Source of the DNA: Geotalea toluenoxydans JCM 15764
GTDB lineage: Bacteria > Desulfobacterota > Desulfuromonadia > Geobacterales > Geobacteraceae
Reading direction: 5' to 3'
DNA: 64,000 nt
Assembly (NCBI RefSeq): GCF_001311985.1
Contig: NZ_BBCJ01000003.1
Span: 62,001-126,000, forward strand
Shown: positions 39,677 to 49,572 of the stretch, piece by piece
Position numbering within the stretch: the stretch's first letter is position 1
Layout of the letters: every line of letters begins with the position of its first letter
The notes under the pieces: generated by a model
The model's input: the letters and a program-made list of their open reading frames with translations, nothing else
The model's database searches: none
What the model was told of the DNA's origin: nothing
Made by a program: the position numbers and the translations under genes

Positions 39677-40644
39677 ATGGAAGCAGCACTTGCCCTTATT
39701 GGGGAAGATCTTACAAACGTAGAGCTACAGTTCAAGAAGGATCTTCATTCGGATGTACCGCTGATTCGCAAGGTGGGCGAATACGTTCTTGCCAGTGGTG
39801 GAAAAAGGATCCGACCAGCGCTGTTACTGCTTGCTGCAAAATTATGTGGCTACACCGGCAACAGGAATGTTGCCTTGGCCAGTGTCATAGAATTTATCCA
39901 CACCGCAACCCTTCTCCACGACGATGTTGTCGACAACGCCAATCTCCGCCGCGGCATAGCTTCAGCTAATACATTGTGGGGCAATGAGGCCTCAGTTCTG
40001 GTCGGCGATTTTCTTTTTTCAAAATCATTTTCCTTGATGGTTGCCGATGGCGATCTGAAAATACTGAAGGTGCTCTCTGGCGCTACAACAATTATTGCCG
40101 AAGGAGAAGTGCTACAGCTGATCTGTACCAGCGATCTGGACCTGACCCTGGAAAGATACATAGAGGTGGTAAAGGCAAAGACGGCAATTCTCCTATCGGC
40201 AGCGTGTCAATCCGGGGCCATTCTCGGTCAGGCGTCTTCCCAGCATGAAGCTGCACTACAGGAATTCGGCATGGACCTTGGGATTGCCTTTCAACTCATG
40301 GATGACACCCTCGACTATGTACCAGTGAAGAGCAGTTTGGCAAAAGCATCGGTCACGACCTTGAAGAGGGCAAAATAACCCTCCCCCTGATTCATACCCT
40401 CAGGCAATGCACTGCAGAGGAAAGAAGTCAGATCGGGACGATAATCGAAAAAGATATTCTCGAAGACCATGACTTTTCGACGGTCTTTGATTTAGTGGGA
40501 AAATATGATGGGATAAAGCATACGATTGCCGTTGCCAATGAGTACGTCAACCGTTGCAAGGGCCACCTCAATTTGTTCCCTGAGTCAACTGAAAAAGCTG
40601 CCCTTTTTGACCTGGCGAATTACGTCCTGACTCGCGTCAAATAG
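39677..40644 (+). CDS. Polyprenyl diphosphate synthase (long-chain), frameshifted
   Basis: An IspB-type trans-prenyltransferase, about 322 residues repaired, making the side chain of quinones. It has GGKRIRPALLLL, the first Asp-rich motif LLHDDVVDNA with RRG downstream, and the second Asp-rich motif FQLMDDTLDY. A lost base near 40320 breaks the frame. The downstream part reads GHDLEEGKITLPLIHTL, then ends in YVLTRVK. The chain length (C35 to C50) cannot be read with confidence. Confidence 0.9.
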
Positions 40645-40717
40645 CAGCCTTCATCCGTTAAATCACAGCTCTCGCAAATCCATTTCTTCAAACCCACCAA
40701 CAATTCACACCTTGCCC

Positions 40718-40735
40718 TTGGCATAATTAGTGCTG
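40718..40735 (+). promoter_or_regulatory. Possible sigma-54 promoter
   Basis: TTGGCATAATTAGTGCTG matches the -24/-12 pattern (GG and GC ten bases apart; TGGCA and GTGCT against TGGCAC and TTGCT). It would start transcription about 12 bases downstream, ahead of the small gene at 40781. A sigma-54 activator is encoded at 42247. One element only, so this is tentative. Confidence 0.3.
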
Positions 40736-40780
40736 TTTTCACAGCAAATACTCATCTCTCAGCATCTCAGGTTACACAAA

Positions 40781-41029
40781 ATGCCCGACAGCGAACTGGT
40801 TCACCAGACACAAATGGAACTGGACGGCGACAACTACCAGATATTGGTCTTTTGTCGCAGAGATGGCAGATATTTCGCCCAGACCCTTTTCGAAGATGAC
40901 GACATCATCATAAGTGATGGCTTGAGCCTGCTTGATGCGTTGGGGAAGCATGAGAGACTTCTTCCCCTTGCCGTAGTTTCAAGGCAACTAAAAAGGTACC
41001 CGTTTAAACCCAGAACAAAGCGCCTTTAG
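40781..41029 (+). CDS. Small hypothetical protein
   Basis: An 82-residue soluble protein, MPDSELVHQTQMELDGDNYQ at the start, then FCRRDGRYFAQTLFEDDDIIISDGL and a basic C-terminus KRYPFKPRTKRL. No family recognised. Ribosome binding site is weak (CAGG). It lies before the histidine kinase and may belong to that unit, though there are about 50-90 bases between. Confidence 0.5.
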   Translation: MPDSELVHQTQMELDGDNYQILVFCRRDGRYFAQTLFEDDDIIISDGLSLLDALGKHERLLPLAVVSRQLKRYPFKPRTKRL

Positions 41030-41117
41030 CAAGCTCGCAACCCTGAGTTCCTTCTCAATTATGATTTCCTGCATGTAAACCTTGCTTTCCATCCGTACAT
41101 CATTTAGAAATATCCCC

Positions 41118-42221
41118 ATGCAACAAATCAAAAATATCCGCCTTTTGATTGCAGCATCATCCATTCTTGGCATCAGTCTGCTGCATTACCTTACGCCACT
41201 GCACCTGCCAATGCTGCATGATGTTTTCCAAAGGCTCTACTACCTGCCAATTATTCTATCGGTGCTGTGGTTCGGCTTGCGCGGCGGCCTTACAGCATCA
41301 CTTGTCGTAAGTATCATGTATGTTCCTCATATTCTTTTTCAATGGGGCATACATCCTTCCCTTGAGCTGGAAAAATACCTGGAAATTCTCCTCTACAATG
41401 TTGTCGGCGGAGTCACGGGGCTTCTTTCCCAGCGGGAAGAGACCCGCAGGGAAGAGCTGGAAAGAACCGCAAAGGGGCTTGAAGAATCCTACAGAAAACT
41501 CCATGAGCAGGCTGACCTGCTGATAAAGACCGAGGAGCAACTAAGACGGTCGGAGCGACTGTCGGCCCTCGGGGAACTGTCAGCAACACTTGCCCACGAA
41601 ATAAGAAACCCCTTGGGCTCCATAAAGGGGACGACCGAGATTCTCAAAGACAGCTTTGCTCCCGGAGAGAAAAAGTATGAGTTTCTGGAAATTTTGCTGA
41701 AGGAAGCAGACCGCCTCAATCGGGTCGTCGAGAACTTCCTGGGCTTGGCCAGCCCCGTACGGGTGGAGCAGAACAGATGTGATATAATGTTGGAGCTCAG
41801 GGAGCTTGTTGAATTCACTACAGCGGAAGCATTATCCATGGGGGTAAAGGTCCGGCTGGAGCCGGCAGAAATACCACCCATCAAAGGTGACACGGAAAAA
41901 TTGCGACAGGTTTTCCTGAACCTGCTGATGAATGCGCTGCAAGCCACTGGAAATGGCGGAGAAGTTGTGATCAGTGCTGTCGGTCCTCTACATACCAGTG
42001 AAAATCAACCTGTCATAGAACTGTCTTTTGCCGATAACGGTCAGGGCATCGATCAGGAGATGCTTGAACAAATCTTCCAGCCTTTCTTCACAACAAAAAA
42101 GAGGGGTACAGGCCTGGGCCTGGCAATTACCCAGAAGATCGTCGAAAGCCACGGCGGCACCATCCGGGTTACCAGTACCAAAGGAAAAGGAACGACCTTC
42201 ACCGTAACATTGCCCGCTTAA
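41118..42221 (+). CDS. Membrane histidine kinase (NtrB-type)
   Basis: A sensor kinase of about 367 residues from the ATG at 41118 (a TTG at 41082 is also open). Several membrane segments fill residues 1-100, then a coiled coil. The kinase core has LAHEIRNPLGSIKGT with the phospho-His, NLLMNALQATG (N box), FADNGQGIDQ (G1) and FTTKKRGTGLGLAI (G2). It lies 25 bases before the sigma-54 activator, and the two are an evident signalling pair. The signal is unknown. Confidence 0.92.
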   Translation: MQQIKNIRLLIAASSILGISLLHYLTPLHLPMLHDVFQRLYYLPIILSVLWFGLRGGLTASLVVSIMYVPHILFQWGIHPSLELEKYLEILLYNVVGGVTGLLSQREETRREELERTAKGLEESYRKLHEQADLLIKTEEQLRRSERLSALGELSATLAHEIRNPLGSIKGTTEILKDSFAPGEKKYEFLEILLKEADRLNRVVENFLGLASPVRVEQNRCDIMLELRELVEFTTAEALSMGVKVRLEPAEIPPIKGDTEKLRQVFLNLLMNALQATGNGGEVVISAVGPLHTSENQPVIELSFADNGQGIDQEMLEQIFQPFFTTKKRGTGLGLAITQKIVESHGGTIRVTSTKGKGTTFTVTLPA

Positions 42222-42246
42222 GGCAAACGGGAGCTGCCATAAATCA

Positions 42247-43611
42247 ATGACTGCAAAAATTCTTCTCATAGACGATGACACCTCATTACGTCGAGTTCTG
42301 GAATACAATCTCCAGGAGGAGGGATACCAGGTAATTACAGCTGTGGACGGTGAGACCGGCCTTGCGCTTTTCACCGAACATTCACCATCCTTGGTGATAA
42401 CAGACCTGAAAATGCCTGGTATCAGCGGTTTTCAGGTTCTATCCACCATCAAGGAACGATCACCGGCAACGCTGGTCATAGTTATTACCGCCTTTGGCGC
42501 CATTGACACTGCCATAGAAGCAATGAAACTGGGCGCCCACGACTATATCACCAAGCCTTTCAACCGCGATCAGTTGAAGCTGGTTGTGAAAAAAGCCCTG
42601 GAACTGCGCGGACTGACCGAAGAGAACCGGCTTCTCAAAGAAGAACTGACGGAACGTGCCGAATTCAGAAACATCGTCGGCATCTCACCCGGCATGGAGC
42701 AGGTATTCCATATTGTCAGAAAAGTAGCCGATACGGATGCCACAGTCCTGATAACAGGGGAGTCCGGCACCGGCAAGGAACTTGTAGCCAAATCGATCCA
42801 TTCGCTCTCCTCCCGTCGCAGCCGGCCTTTCGTGCCGATAAACTGCGCAGCTATCCCCCGGGAACTGCTGGAAAGCGAGCTTTTCGGCCATGTCAAGGGA
42901 GCTTTTACCGGTGCAGTGCGGGATAAGACGGGCAAACTGGAGACAGCCGATGGTGGCACCCTGTTTCTGGATGAAGTGGGTGAGTTGCCGGTTGACCTGC
43001 AACCAAAACTTTTACGCGCTCTGCAGGAAAGGATCGTGGAACCGGTGGGGGGAATAAGCCCCAGGAAAATTGATGTGCGCGTCATTGCCGCAACCAATGT
43101 TGATCTGGAAAAGGCAATCGAAGAAGGTGCCTTTCGCGAAGACCTGTTTTATCGTCTGTCGATCATTCCGGTCCACCTTCCACCGTTGCGCGAAAGAGCC
43201 GACGACGTGCTGCTTCTCACCAGACACTTCACGGCAAAACATGGCGGAGGCGGGGTCAATTTTACGCCGAAAGCTCTTGAAGCCTTGAAACAGTATCATT
43301 GGCCGGGTAATGTCCGGGAGCTGGAAAATACCATCGAGCGCCTGCTCATCATGCGTAATGGTGAAACCATTGATATCGGGGACATCCCTCCGAAACTCCT
43401 CGGCGTCAGAAAGGTAACTGAGGTTGGGGTGATAAACCTGCCTGCATCGGGTTATTCCCTGGAGCAACTTGAACGGGAAATCGTGGTCGAGGCGCTGGAA
43501 AGAAATGATTGGAACCAGACTGCCGCCGCGCGATTTCTCCGCATCCCCCGGCACACACTTATTTATAGAATGGAAAAATACAATATAACTCCCCAGGAGC
43601 GGAAAAAATGA
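42247..43611 (+). CDS. Sigma-54-dependent response regulator (NtrC family)
   Basis: A 454-residue activator. The receiver has ILLIDDDTSLRRVLEYN and the phospho-Asp in VITDLKMPGISG. The AAA+ domain has the Walker A GESGTGKE, the sigma-54 contact loop GAFTGA, Walker B GGTLFLDEVGEL, and VRVIAATN. The end is a Fis-type helix-turn-helix, NQTAAARFLRIPRHTLIYRMEKY. It is the partner of the kinase before it and overlaps the tlpA-like gene by 4 bases, hinting that the pair and the redox genes share a transcript. Confidence 0.95.
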   Translation: MTAKILLIDDDTSLRRVLEYNLQEEGYQVITAVDGETGLALFTEHSPSLVITDLKMPGISGFQVLSTIKERSPATLVIVITAFGAIDTAIEAMKLGAHDYITKPFNRDQLKLVVKKALELRGLTEENRLLKEELTERAEFRNIVGISPGMEQVFHIVRKVADTDATVLITGESGTGKELVAKSIHSLSSRRSRPFVPINCAAIPRELLESELFGHVKGAFTGAVRDKTGKLETADGGTLFLDEVGELPVDLQPKLLRALQERIVEPVGGISPRKIDVRVIAATNVDLEKAIEEGAFREDLFYRLSIIPVHLPPLRERADDVLLLTRHFTAKHGGGGVNFTPKALEALKQYHWPGNVRELENTIERLLIMRNGETIDIGDIPPKLLGVRKVTEVGVINLPASGYSLEQLEREIVVEALERNDWNQTAAARFLRIPRHTLIYRMEKYNITPQERKK

Positions 43612-44129
43612 AAAGATTCCTTTTTGCAATGCTGATTCTATGTACCCTTGTAACTGCCTGTACCCTTGTAACTGCCTGTACCCGAGGCAGCGAACCTGTC
43701 ACAGAGGGAAAACTCGCACCGGATTTCACCCTGAAAGATCTTTCTGGCCGTGAAATTCACCTTTCCGACTTTAAAGGCAAGGTGGTCTTTCTCAATTTCT
43801 GGGCAACCTGGTGTCCCCCCTGCCGGGAAGAAATTCCATCCATGATGAAACTTAACCGGGCAATGGCAGGGAAACCTTTCGAGATGCTGGCGGTATCCAT
43901 AGACGAGGGAGGTAAGGATGCAGTTGAAAATTACTTCAAGAAATCAGGATTGATGCTGCCGGCCCTGCTGGATACGGATAATGCCATTAGCAAGCGTTAC
44001 GGGACAACAGGGGTACCCGAAACTTTTATCCTGGACAAAAAGGGTGTTATACTGAAAAAGATCGTTGGCGGCATGGACTGGAGCGATCCGCAGGTAGTTG
44101 CCTATTTCAATGAAGTAATAAGCCAATAA
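43608..44129 (+). CDS. TlpA/ResA-like thioredoxin lipoprotein
   Basis: A 173-residue membrane-attached thiol-disulphide oxidoreductase for periplasmic Cys reduction, likely for cytochrome c maturation. After a signal with lipobox-like LVTAC comes a thioredoxin fold with FWATWCPPCREEIP (CxxC), VSIDEGG and TTGVPETFILDKKG (cis-Pro). An 18-base direct repeat (43641-43676) duplicates LVTACT so two lipobox candidates occur. ccdA follows by 17 bases; the pairing supports the role. Confidence 0.92.
   Translation: MKRFLFAMLILCTLVTACTLVTACTRGSEPVTEGKLAPDFTLKDLSGREIHLSDFKGKVVFLNFWATWCPPCREEIPSMMKLNRAMAGKPFEMLAVSIDEGGKDAVENYFKKSGLMLPALLDTDNAISKRYGTTGVPETFILDKKGVILKKIVGGMDWSDPQVVAYFNEVISQ
43641..43683 (+). 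repeat. Tandem 18-bp duplication in signal-peptide region
   Basis: TGTACCCTTGTAACTGCC occurs at 43641-43658 and again at 43659-43676, with the first seven bases repeated a third time (43677-43683). It is in frame and adds CTLVTA to the signal peptide, doubling the lipobox. Confidence 0.95.
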
Positions 44130-44146
44130 TCAAAGGGACTCTTGCA

Positions 44147-44874
44147 ATGGGATCTTCCAACATAACCATCTTAGGTGCCCTGATCGCGGGCTTTCTTTCC
44201 TTTCTCTCCCCCTGCGTGCTGCCGCTCATCCCTTCGTATATTACCTATATAACCGGACTTTCTTTCAATGATCTGCAGGCTGAGCACCCTTCTCACAAGG
44301 TAAGACAGCAGACGATAATACATTCCCTCTGTTTCATCGCAGGGTTTACTTGCGTCTTTGTTCTGCTCGGCGCATCGGCCACCTTTATAGGCTCCTTCCT
44401 GCAATCGCACATGACCCTTTTACAGCGAATGGGGGGAGTGCTGATCTTCATTTTCGGCATTCATGTGACAGGGATCTTCGACATCGGAATGCTGCTGGGT
44501 GAAAAGAGGCTGACGATTCATCGCAAACCGGCAGGGTTCCTGGGCAGTTTTGTTGTCGGAGTTGCCTTTTCTGCCGGCTGGACCCCATGCATTGGCCGAT
44601 CCTTGCCTCGATTCTAATGGTGGCCGCCACTGAAAGCACCATCTATAGAGGTGTATCCCTTTTGCTTGCTTATTCCATCGGCCTTGCCGTACCGTTCTTC
44701 CTTTCTTCCCTGGCGTTGCATCAATTCCTCGTCCTCTTTACCCGCTTCAAAAAGTACATTCGCATCTTTGAAATCATCACCGGCGTCTTTCTAATGGTAG
44801 TCGGCATCCTTATTTTCACCAACAATCTTTCTCTCTTCAGCAGATATGCCACCATCTGGTTCGGTGGAGAGTGA
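44147..44874 (+). CDS. ccdA: Cytochrome c biogenesis protein CcdA, frameshifted
   Basis: A DsbD-type membrane protein passing electrons across the inner membrane to thioredoxin-like partners; about 242 residues. The active Cys are in LSFLSPCVLPLIPSY and FSAGWTPCIGP. Six helices are expected. A lost C near 44598 splits the frame just after the second Cys. Its start is 17 bases after the TlpA/ResA-like gene. Together they fit a system-II-like reductive branch for cytochrome c, apt for the cytochrome at 56.7 kb. Confidence 0.92.
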
Positions 44875-44881
44875 CTGTTCC

Positions 44882-45301
44882 GTGTCTGATAAAACTCGCG
44901 TCTCCATACAGTTGGTTGTTTCAGATCTGGGCGTAACAGAGGCTTTCTATGGCGGCATCCTCCAGATGCCCATCGAGAGAGCGCTTACATCCCCCGGCGC
45001 ACCGGAACATCTGGTGATGGTCCAGGATGGTTGGTCTGTCATTTTTGTGGAGGAGTCTGCGGTGCTCCATGCGCACGCTATTCTGGAGGAAAGACTCACC
45101 GCCTTCCCAAAAGGAATAGGAATGACAATTCATTTTCGGGTGGATGAAATAGAGGAGATATACGATGCCCTGCTGGATGAGGAGCTGGAAATACTCTACC
45201 CCCTGGAATTGAAACCTTACCGGGTCTTCGAGCTATGGTGCTTCGACCCTGACGGGTATCTTGTGGTGCTGGAACAGCCTCTGGAAACAATCACCGGCTA
45301 A
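44882..45301 (+). CDS. Glyoxalase/bleomycin-resistance fold protein
   Basis: A 139-residue VOC-superfamily protein, SIQLVVSDLGVTEAFYGGILQMP at the start and WCFDPDGYLVVLEQP at the end, the usual paired beta-alpha-beta modules. GTG at 44882 behind GGAGAG is the likely start; an ATG at 44846 would overlap ccdA. The substrate is unknown. The E of LEQ and the H of HFRVDEIEEI are candidate metal ligands. Confidence 0.8.
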   Translation: MSDKTRVSIQLVVSDLGVTEAFYGGILQMPIERALTSPGAPEHLVMVQDGWSVIFVEESAVLHAHAILEERLTAFPKGIGMTIHFRVDEIEEIYDALLDEELEILYPLELKPYRVFELWCFDPDGYLVVLEQPLETITG

Positions 45302-45333
45302 AAAAGGTCACTGTAAGCAGGGCACCAGGGCTT

Positions 45334-46253
45334 TCATGGCGCATTCACTGACACCACCGGGCTTTCCTCACCATTGGGATTAACTACCTGGATGCTGAAA
45401 TTTTTAGTTGTTGAATCGTATGGATGGCGCTGATAGATGAGCCGGTTGCAATCCAGGTAAATCAGCTTTTCCCGCCCTCCGGGGGGCACATCTCCACTGG
45501 AAAGCCTCACCCCATCCACAACCAGCAAGGAACCCTGAAGAAAGTTCCGGCCGTCTATGATAAGTTCATAGTAGTTGACGAAATCCCCTCCCCGGCTCAC
45601 ATTGGCAACCTCGGGCCGGCTGTTGACAAACAGGGCTATGGCAGCGGAAACTTCATCTGTCGGATTCTTCACCTGGATCTGGTGCAGACCGCTGGCAAGC
45701 AGCGATGGCGCGGTAAAGGAGATCGCCTCTTTACCAAGAAACCTGCTTTTTATGACAGCCCCATCAAGAAGCACCTGGCTCCATCGCGAAAGTTCCTGCC
45801 GCTGATGGAAACCTCTCTTTCTCTCCCAGCTGCACAGTTATGGATGGTATCTGGTGCGATTCCTGTAACGACCGGCTTCTGTGCCTGCAGCGAAAAGTTG
45901 TAGGCCTTGCTGGTGGCGCCATCCTCCCGCTTCACATAAAGCGCATACAGCCCCGGCGGGAGGTCGGGTATTTCAAAGGTGAGTATTTTGGGGCTAGCAA
46001 CCTTGGTCGCCATGCTGAAGCTGCCTAGATAAGCGATTGTTTTATCGGTGAAGCCCGTACCGCTCAGGGTAACCGTGGTGCCAGGCTCTCCCTGTGCAGG
46101 AATAATACTCAGGATGCCCATGGCAGATGCTTGATCTTCTGCTGCAACTGTTCGAGTCGTGATCCTTTTTCCTGAAGCCTTACCGGTTGCCGCAAAACCT
46201 GCTTGGGGGACATTCAGCAGCATCAACAGAAAAAAAATTACAGCACATCTCAT
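45334..46253 (-). CDS. Exported IPT/TIG-domain protein, frameshifted
   Basis: A signal peptide (VIFFLLMLLNVPQAGFA) leads about 306 residues of immunoglobulin-like IPT/TIG modules: ILSIIPAQGEPGTTVTLSGTGFTDKT, PVVTGIAPDTIHNCAAGREREVSISGRNF, and RPEVANVSRGGDFVNYYELIIDGRNF (read in pieces), so three repeats. The break near 45775 lies in ARVLLDG (AGGGTG reads AGGTG). The protein is likely periplasmic or on the cell surface; partner unknown. It is convergent with the glyoxalase-fold gene. Confidence 0.87.
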
Positions 46254-46308
46254 TGTCAGCCTCCTTGAGATCCGGCTATTGGCAATTAAACCACCGACTG
46301 CACCCTTG

Positions 46309-47382
46309 TCAATTTTCTGCTTTCAAGGCAAACCATATGCCGATCATGAGGAAAATGCCATTGGTCGACCAGGCTGAAATCACAGGGGACAAGACACCAG
46401 CCTGGCCGAAAGATAAAACAATTGAATTAAGGACAAAAAAACTGAAGCCGATGCCCAGGCTGGCACTTATGCCCAGAGCGATACCGCTGGAACGGCTGCC
46501 ACGAACGGCAAAAGGGACCCCGAGAAACGCCATGACCAGTGGAGCAAATGCCAGGGATATCCTGCCATGCATCTGTGCAAGATAGCGGGTCGGGTCGTAC
46601 CCCCCTTTTCTCAGTTTCTCGCAATAGGCAGCCAGCTCCCTAATGCCCATGTTATCGGAAAACTTCCTCATGACCTTGAGATCGGTTGCCTTAAGATTCA
46701 ATGCCACCGGCATGGATGCAACTTCGCTTGTCTTGATGATATTATTTTCCGAAAATTCACGGGCTACCACATCCGTCAGTAGCCACCCACTGGCATCAAT
46801 CTTTGCCGTAGCTGCCTCCAGCCGCTGTTCGGGCTGCATTCCTGCCCCCATTCTCCAGACAGTTATCCCTTTCAGCTGACCGCTCGCAGGATCGAACAGG
46901 TTCGCTTTGAGTATAAAGTTGTCATCACGATGCCAGATATTCATCTGCCGAAAAAACAAGTTAGGGCTCTTCTTTTCTATCAAGACTTCCCGGATATATT
47001 GCCCCTGAACGATACAGCGCGGCAGGACATATTCATTGATCGCCAGGTTGAGAATGCTCACGCTGAAGGCAATGACAAGTATGGGCATGGCTATACGGCC
47101 GAGACTGAGCCCACAGCCACGCATGGCGGTCAATTCACTGCTCATGGAGAACATACCCAAAGTAAGGAGGGTTGCCATCAGCACTGCCATGGCCGACGTC
47201 TGGCAGATCACCTCCGGTATTCTGGTCAGGAAAAACAGTGCGATATAAGCAGGATTGGCGCCCGCAAAACGGCCTATCTTCTCCAGGAAATCAACCACGA
47301 GAAAAATGGCGATGAACGTTCCCAGGCAAAGACAGAGAATTCTCGCGTATGCTGCAGCTACGAACCGATTGAAGATTTTCAT
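46309..47382 (-). CDS. lptG: LPS export permease LptG
   Basis: LptG, with LptF and the LptB ATPase, extracts lipopolysaccharide from the inner membrane. The 357 residues start MKIFNRFVAAAYARILCL, with FLVVDFLEKIGRF typical of LptG, and end with a cluster of helices (LVMAFLGVPFAVRG). The ATG overlaps the repaired stop of lptF (ATGA). lptB is not in the window. Intact. Confidence 0.93.
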   Translation of the reverse strand: MKIFNRFVAAAYARILCLCLGTFIAIFLVVDFLEKIGRFAGANPAYIALFFLTRIPEVICQTSAMAVLMATLLTLGMFSMSSELTAMRGCGLSLGRIAMPILVIAFSVSILNLAINEYVLPRCIVQGQYIREVLIEKKSPNLFFRQMNIWHRDDNFILKANLFDPASGQLKGITVWRMGAGMQPEQRLEAATAKIDASGWLLTDVVAREFSENNIIKTSEVASMPVALNLKATDLKVMRKFSDNMGIRELAAYCEKLRKGGYDPTRYLAQMHGRISLAFAPLVMAFLGVPFAVRGSRSSGIALGISASLGIGFSFFVLNSIVLSFGQAGVLSPVISAWSTNGIFLMIGIWFALKAEN

Positions 47383-48545
47383 CGGCTTGGGCCCCTCTTC
47401 GTCAATCTGCTTGCCCATGAGGCAAAACGGGAAAGGTAGTCGAACAGTGGGATTTTTTCTTCGGCTGCGGTTTTGCGGAATAGATATACGCCGAAGACGA
47501 CAAAGAGCAGGTTGGGAACAGGCGGCAAGAAATGTATTTAGAAGTTCTCTTTCCCCCAGGGTTTTACATGCAGAGAGGATGATATAATAAAACAGAAGCA
47601 GAAAAATACTTACGGCAAACCCGGCAGCTTTTCCTGAACGCTGGTTCTGTATGCCGAGCGGCATTCCCACCAAGGTGAAGATGAGGCAGGCAAAGGGAAG
47701 TGAAAAGCGCGATGGTATTCGAGGCGCATTTCCAGCCTTCCTTTATTGTCAAAGCTGTTGGAGTTCCAGTTGGTCCGCAGTTCAGCCAGGGACATGTCCC
47801 GCTCGTCCCTTTTTACCGATTGGGATGCCTGGCTGAGGTTTATATGCAGATCGTAATCACTGAACTGAACCAGGCGATAACCCTCTCTACCGGCAGTGCG
47901 GTGAATACTGCCGCCGGCCAGGTGCAGCCTCACCGACCGTGAAGCATGGTCCGCATTAATGGTCCCATGTCCGGCCATAATGGTGGAAGGCTCAAGGGGA
48001 TCTCTCTCATCCTGGATGATGATGCCGGACATGACCTGAGTGCGCTCGTCGTAACCGTCGCAGTAGATAACGATACCGGGAAAATCGCCGTTAAAAACCT
48101 TCTCCTTCACGCCAAGGGATACCCGGTTCTCCACCACTGTTACCAGCAGGTCCTTGAATGCAGTATTTCCCTTGGGAACGGCATAGATGGTGATAAAAGC
48201 ACCGGCCAGATAGGTGATGACTGCAAGGGAAAAAACAGGCGGCAGCAGTCCATACAGACTTATGCCGCTGGCTTTCATGGCAATGATCTCGCTGTCGCCG
48301 GAAAGCCTGCCGAAGGCAAGCAGGATGGCGAGAAGAAAGGCCATGGGAATGGTGACCAAGAGAAATGAAGGGAGCAGATAGAGTATCATCCGCAGGACGT
48401 CGCCCAGGGGCACCCCCTTGGTAACGACCATGTCCGTCAGCCTCAGCAGACGCCCCATGAGCAGGACAAAGGTGAAAGTGACAACTCCCAGGAAGAACGG
48501 AGGGGGTATTTCCTTGAAAATATAGCGGTAAAGGGTACTGTTCAT
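47379..48545 (-). CDS. lptF: LPS export permease LptF, frameshifted
   Basis: The partner of LptG, about 389 residues from ATG at 48545 (48557 possible). STLYRYIFKEIPPPFFLG and LSGDSEIIAMKASGIS are the conserved starts; a periplasmic beta-jellyroll lies in the middle, then C-terminal helices with LVGMPLGIQNQRSGKAAGF. One lost base near 47708 and two near 47515-47522 break the frame. When repaired the last residues are RLTKRGPSR and the stop overlaps lptG. Essential in LPS-bearing cells, so the breaks are unlikely to be real. Confidence 0.92.
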
Positions 48546-48625
48546 AAACGCTCGCATGATACATGAGATAACCGGTTAAGTAAAGGAGAGTGAATGCCAT
48601 ATGCCACGTAAGGGGTAAAATTACC

Positions 48626-48654
48626 TTGCTAACACCATGACATTGTGCTATACA
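48626..48654 (+). promoter_or_regulatory. Promoter for the rpsB operon
   Basis: TTGCTA at 48626-48631 is 17 bases before TATACA at 48649-48654. The predicted leader is about 100 bases. The leader of rpsB is a known site of autoregulation by bS2 in other bacteria; no specific structure could be confirmed here. Confidence 0.5.
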
Positions 48655-48758
48655 AGTTCGCTATTTCAAATTCACACGCCCTCTTTATAACCGGTGGTGT
48701 CCTGATGGATTCCGGTGGAAGTTGGGAGAGGCGGAGGGAAAACCAAAGGAGAAACAAT

Positions 48759-49524
48759 ATGTCGAACATCACCATGAAGGAACTGCTGGAAGCTGGCGTC
48801 CATTTCGGTCACCAGACAAAGAGATGGAACCCGAAGATGAAGCCTTACATCTTTGCGCCCGTAACGGAATCTACATAATCGACCTGCAGAAGACGGTCAG
48901 ACTTTTCAAGAGCGCCTATAATTTCGTATTCGATGCGGCTCAAGCAGGCGAGACAATGCTCTTCGTCGGCACCAAGAAGCAGGCACAGGACTCCGTTGCC
49001 GAAGAGGCACAGCGTTGCGGAATGTTCTTCGTCAATGATCGCTGGCTGGGTGGAATGCTTACCAACTTCTCCACTGTCAAACAGAGCATAGAGCGGCTTA
49101 AGCGAATCGACGCCATGTTCTCGGACGGAACCATTGAAGCGTATACCAAAAAGGAAGCCCTGCAGATGGAAAAGGAGCGGGTTAAACTGGAGAAGACCCT
49201 TGGCGGCATCAAGGGCATGAACAAGCTCCCCGGCCTGCTTTTCGTCATTGATCCGAAAAACGAGGAGATTGCCGTCAGCGAAGCGAAGAAACTCGGTATT
49301 CCCGTTGTCGCCATCGTCGATACCAACTGCGATCCCGATAACATCGACTACGTTATCCCTGGCAACGACGACGCCATTCGTGCCATTCGCCTTCTCACCA
49401 GCAAGGTCGCCGACGCATGATCGAAGGGGGCCAGGCGCGCAATACCCAGCTTCAAACAGACACCGAGGGAGCTGAGTTTGCTGCAGGTGAAGAAACAGGC
49501 GAAGGAACTGTTGCTGAAGCATAA
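48759..49524 (+). CDS. rpsB: 30S ribosomal protein uS2, frameshifted
   Basis: uS2, about 255 residues repaired. [32 protein letters not shown] (in pieces) opens the protein. A lost base near 48853 shifts the frame; the rest, [37 protein letters not shown] and [12 protein letters not shown], is standard S2. A second loss near 49413 hides an acidic tail ending GEGTVAEA at 49524. The AAAGGAG site precedes the ATG. The gene is essential, so the breaks are sequence faults. Confidence 0.96.
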
Positions 49525-49572
49525 TTTTTAAAAAAAACGCATTCGGATCAGCACTGATCTTGGAGGATAAAA

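Noticed and set aside
48759..49524. Programmed frameshifting in rpsB and other genes
   Set aside because: The break sites share no slippery heptamer or downstream structure, and the number of genes involved is far too high for programmed events.
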